From Asterias amurensis (lineage: Eukaryota > Echinodermata > Asteroidea > Forcipulatida > Asteriidae): a stretch of 64,000 nucleotides of DNA. Position 1 is the first letter of the stretch, and every line of letters begins with the position of its first letter. Location of the stretch: assembly GCF_032118995.1 (NCBI RefSeq), contig NC_092666.1:10180501-10244500 (forward strand), read 5' to 3'. The notes under the pieces are model-generated. The model was not told where the DNA came from, did not search any database, and saw only the letters and a program-made list of their open reading frames with translations. This document shows, one piece after another, positions 63,374 through 64,000 of this stretch. The translations under genes and the position numbers were made by a program.

Positions 63374-64000
63374 GAACTATTCAAGTTTGTGAATAATTAA
63401 ACACAAAACCAGAAAACATAATTCGGAAAGAAAAAATGTCGCCTTCGCCGATTGAGTGCAAGCACTAATCCTCCATTCCAATGTGTCAACGGTTTTGTCA
63501 ACGGCACGAATTTCTTGACAAAATGCCATGTTTGTTTTCTGCAGTAGTAAGCTCCTAACAATTTAATTTCAATCTACGATTCTGTGATAAGAGTGTTGTT
63601 TTTCACTCGTGGATTTTAAGCATGATAGGAACACATGCTCGTATAACAAACCTGTAACAATTTTCTTGCATGCGTATAATAATTAATGTGCAAGAGCATG
63701 TTTCACCCCGGCATATAACGTGCGGAACACTATGAACGGTGCGAATTGTTTAGGGTTCGTCTCAACAGCACAGAGGGTTAGTTAGCACAAATCGTCATAT
63801 TTATTCAGTTTGAATAAGGTACATAATAATAATAATAATAGCACATGCGTGTGTACATCTCATGCGAGTGTTGTGAAACCTTAAATCTAAACGGTTTATC
63901 ATTTTGGACTGCTTTCTAGGGTGCATGTATACAACTACGTCCGTAGAAATTTACCGACAACAACAGCTACATATAGGCGGCCAAACTATCGAAGGCAAGC
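63374..64000. other. No gene recognised
   Basis: AT-rich sequence with an (ATA)n microsatellite near 63824-63840. No exon or repeat family supported. Confidence 0.5.

Overview
The window is animal nuclear DNA: AT-rich, gene-poor and crowded with transposons. Multi-exon immunoglobulin (Ig) receptor genes with phase-1 introns, an L2/CR1-type LINE with a 2A-like leader, Harbinger and TTAA-target DNA elements and a Penelope-like element suggest an invertebrate deuterostome. I infer an echinoderm, perhaps a sea star, from the character of the repeats; no search was run.

Host genes. Two single-pass Ig-superfamily receptor genes lie on the minus strand. Gene 1 (23945 to 8758, ten coding exons, 528 codons plus stop) encodes a signal peptide, two Ig domains, a Ser/Thr-rich stalk, a membrane helix and a long cytoplasmic tail with two classical ITIM-type motifs (VMYTSV, LVYADL) and a third weaker tyrosine motif. 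Gene 2 (60287 to 55604, five exons, 342 codons plus stop) has a V-like domain lacking the usual second cysteine, a second Ig domain split by a phase-1 intron, a membrane helix and a short tail without tyrosine. All splice phases agree in both models.

Mobile DNA. 4.3-7.6 kb: a ~2.9 kb dispersed repeat inserted in a TTAA-target MITE (RepA), itself full of small MITEs and a 121-bp tandem repeat. 18.1-22.9 kb: a 4.8 kb foldback element with TTAA target duplication, inserted at the splice acceptor of a duplicated copy of a gene 1 exon. 26.2-36.5 kb: an L2/CR1-like LINE lacking its reverse transcriptase core, in which one 58-bp piece of coding sequence has expanded to about 139 tandem copies (8.05 kb). 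38.7-40.6 kb: a deletion derivative of a Harbinger element. 41.03-49.62 kb: an apparently intact autonomous Harbinger with two convergent multi-exon genes, a Myb/SANT-like protein (225 aa) and a HARBI1-like DDE nuclease (366 aa), inserted inside another RepA copy and itself carrying three further nested insertions. 50.7-51.8 kb: 318-bp tandem repeats with tRNA-like cores. 51.8-55.2 kb: a Penelope-like element split by a 2 kb element rich in CCCGGG palindromes.

The remainder is introns and intergenic sequence with SINEs, MITEs and low-complexity DNA. Small TTAA-target families (called RepA, RepB, RepC here) recur throughout and repeatedly insert into one another, giving a relative age order.
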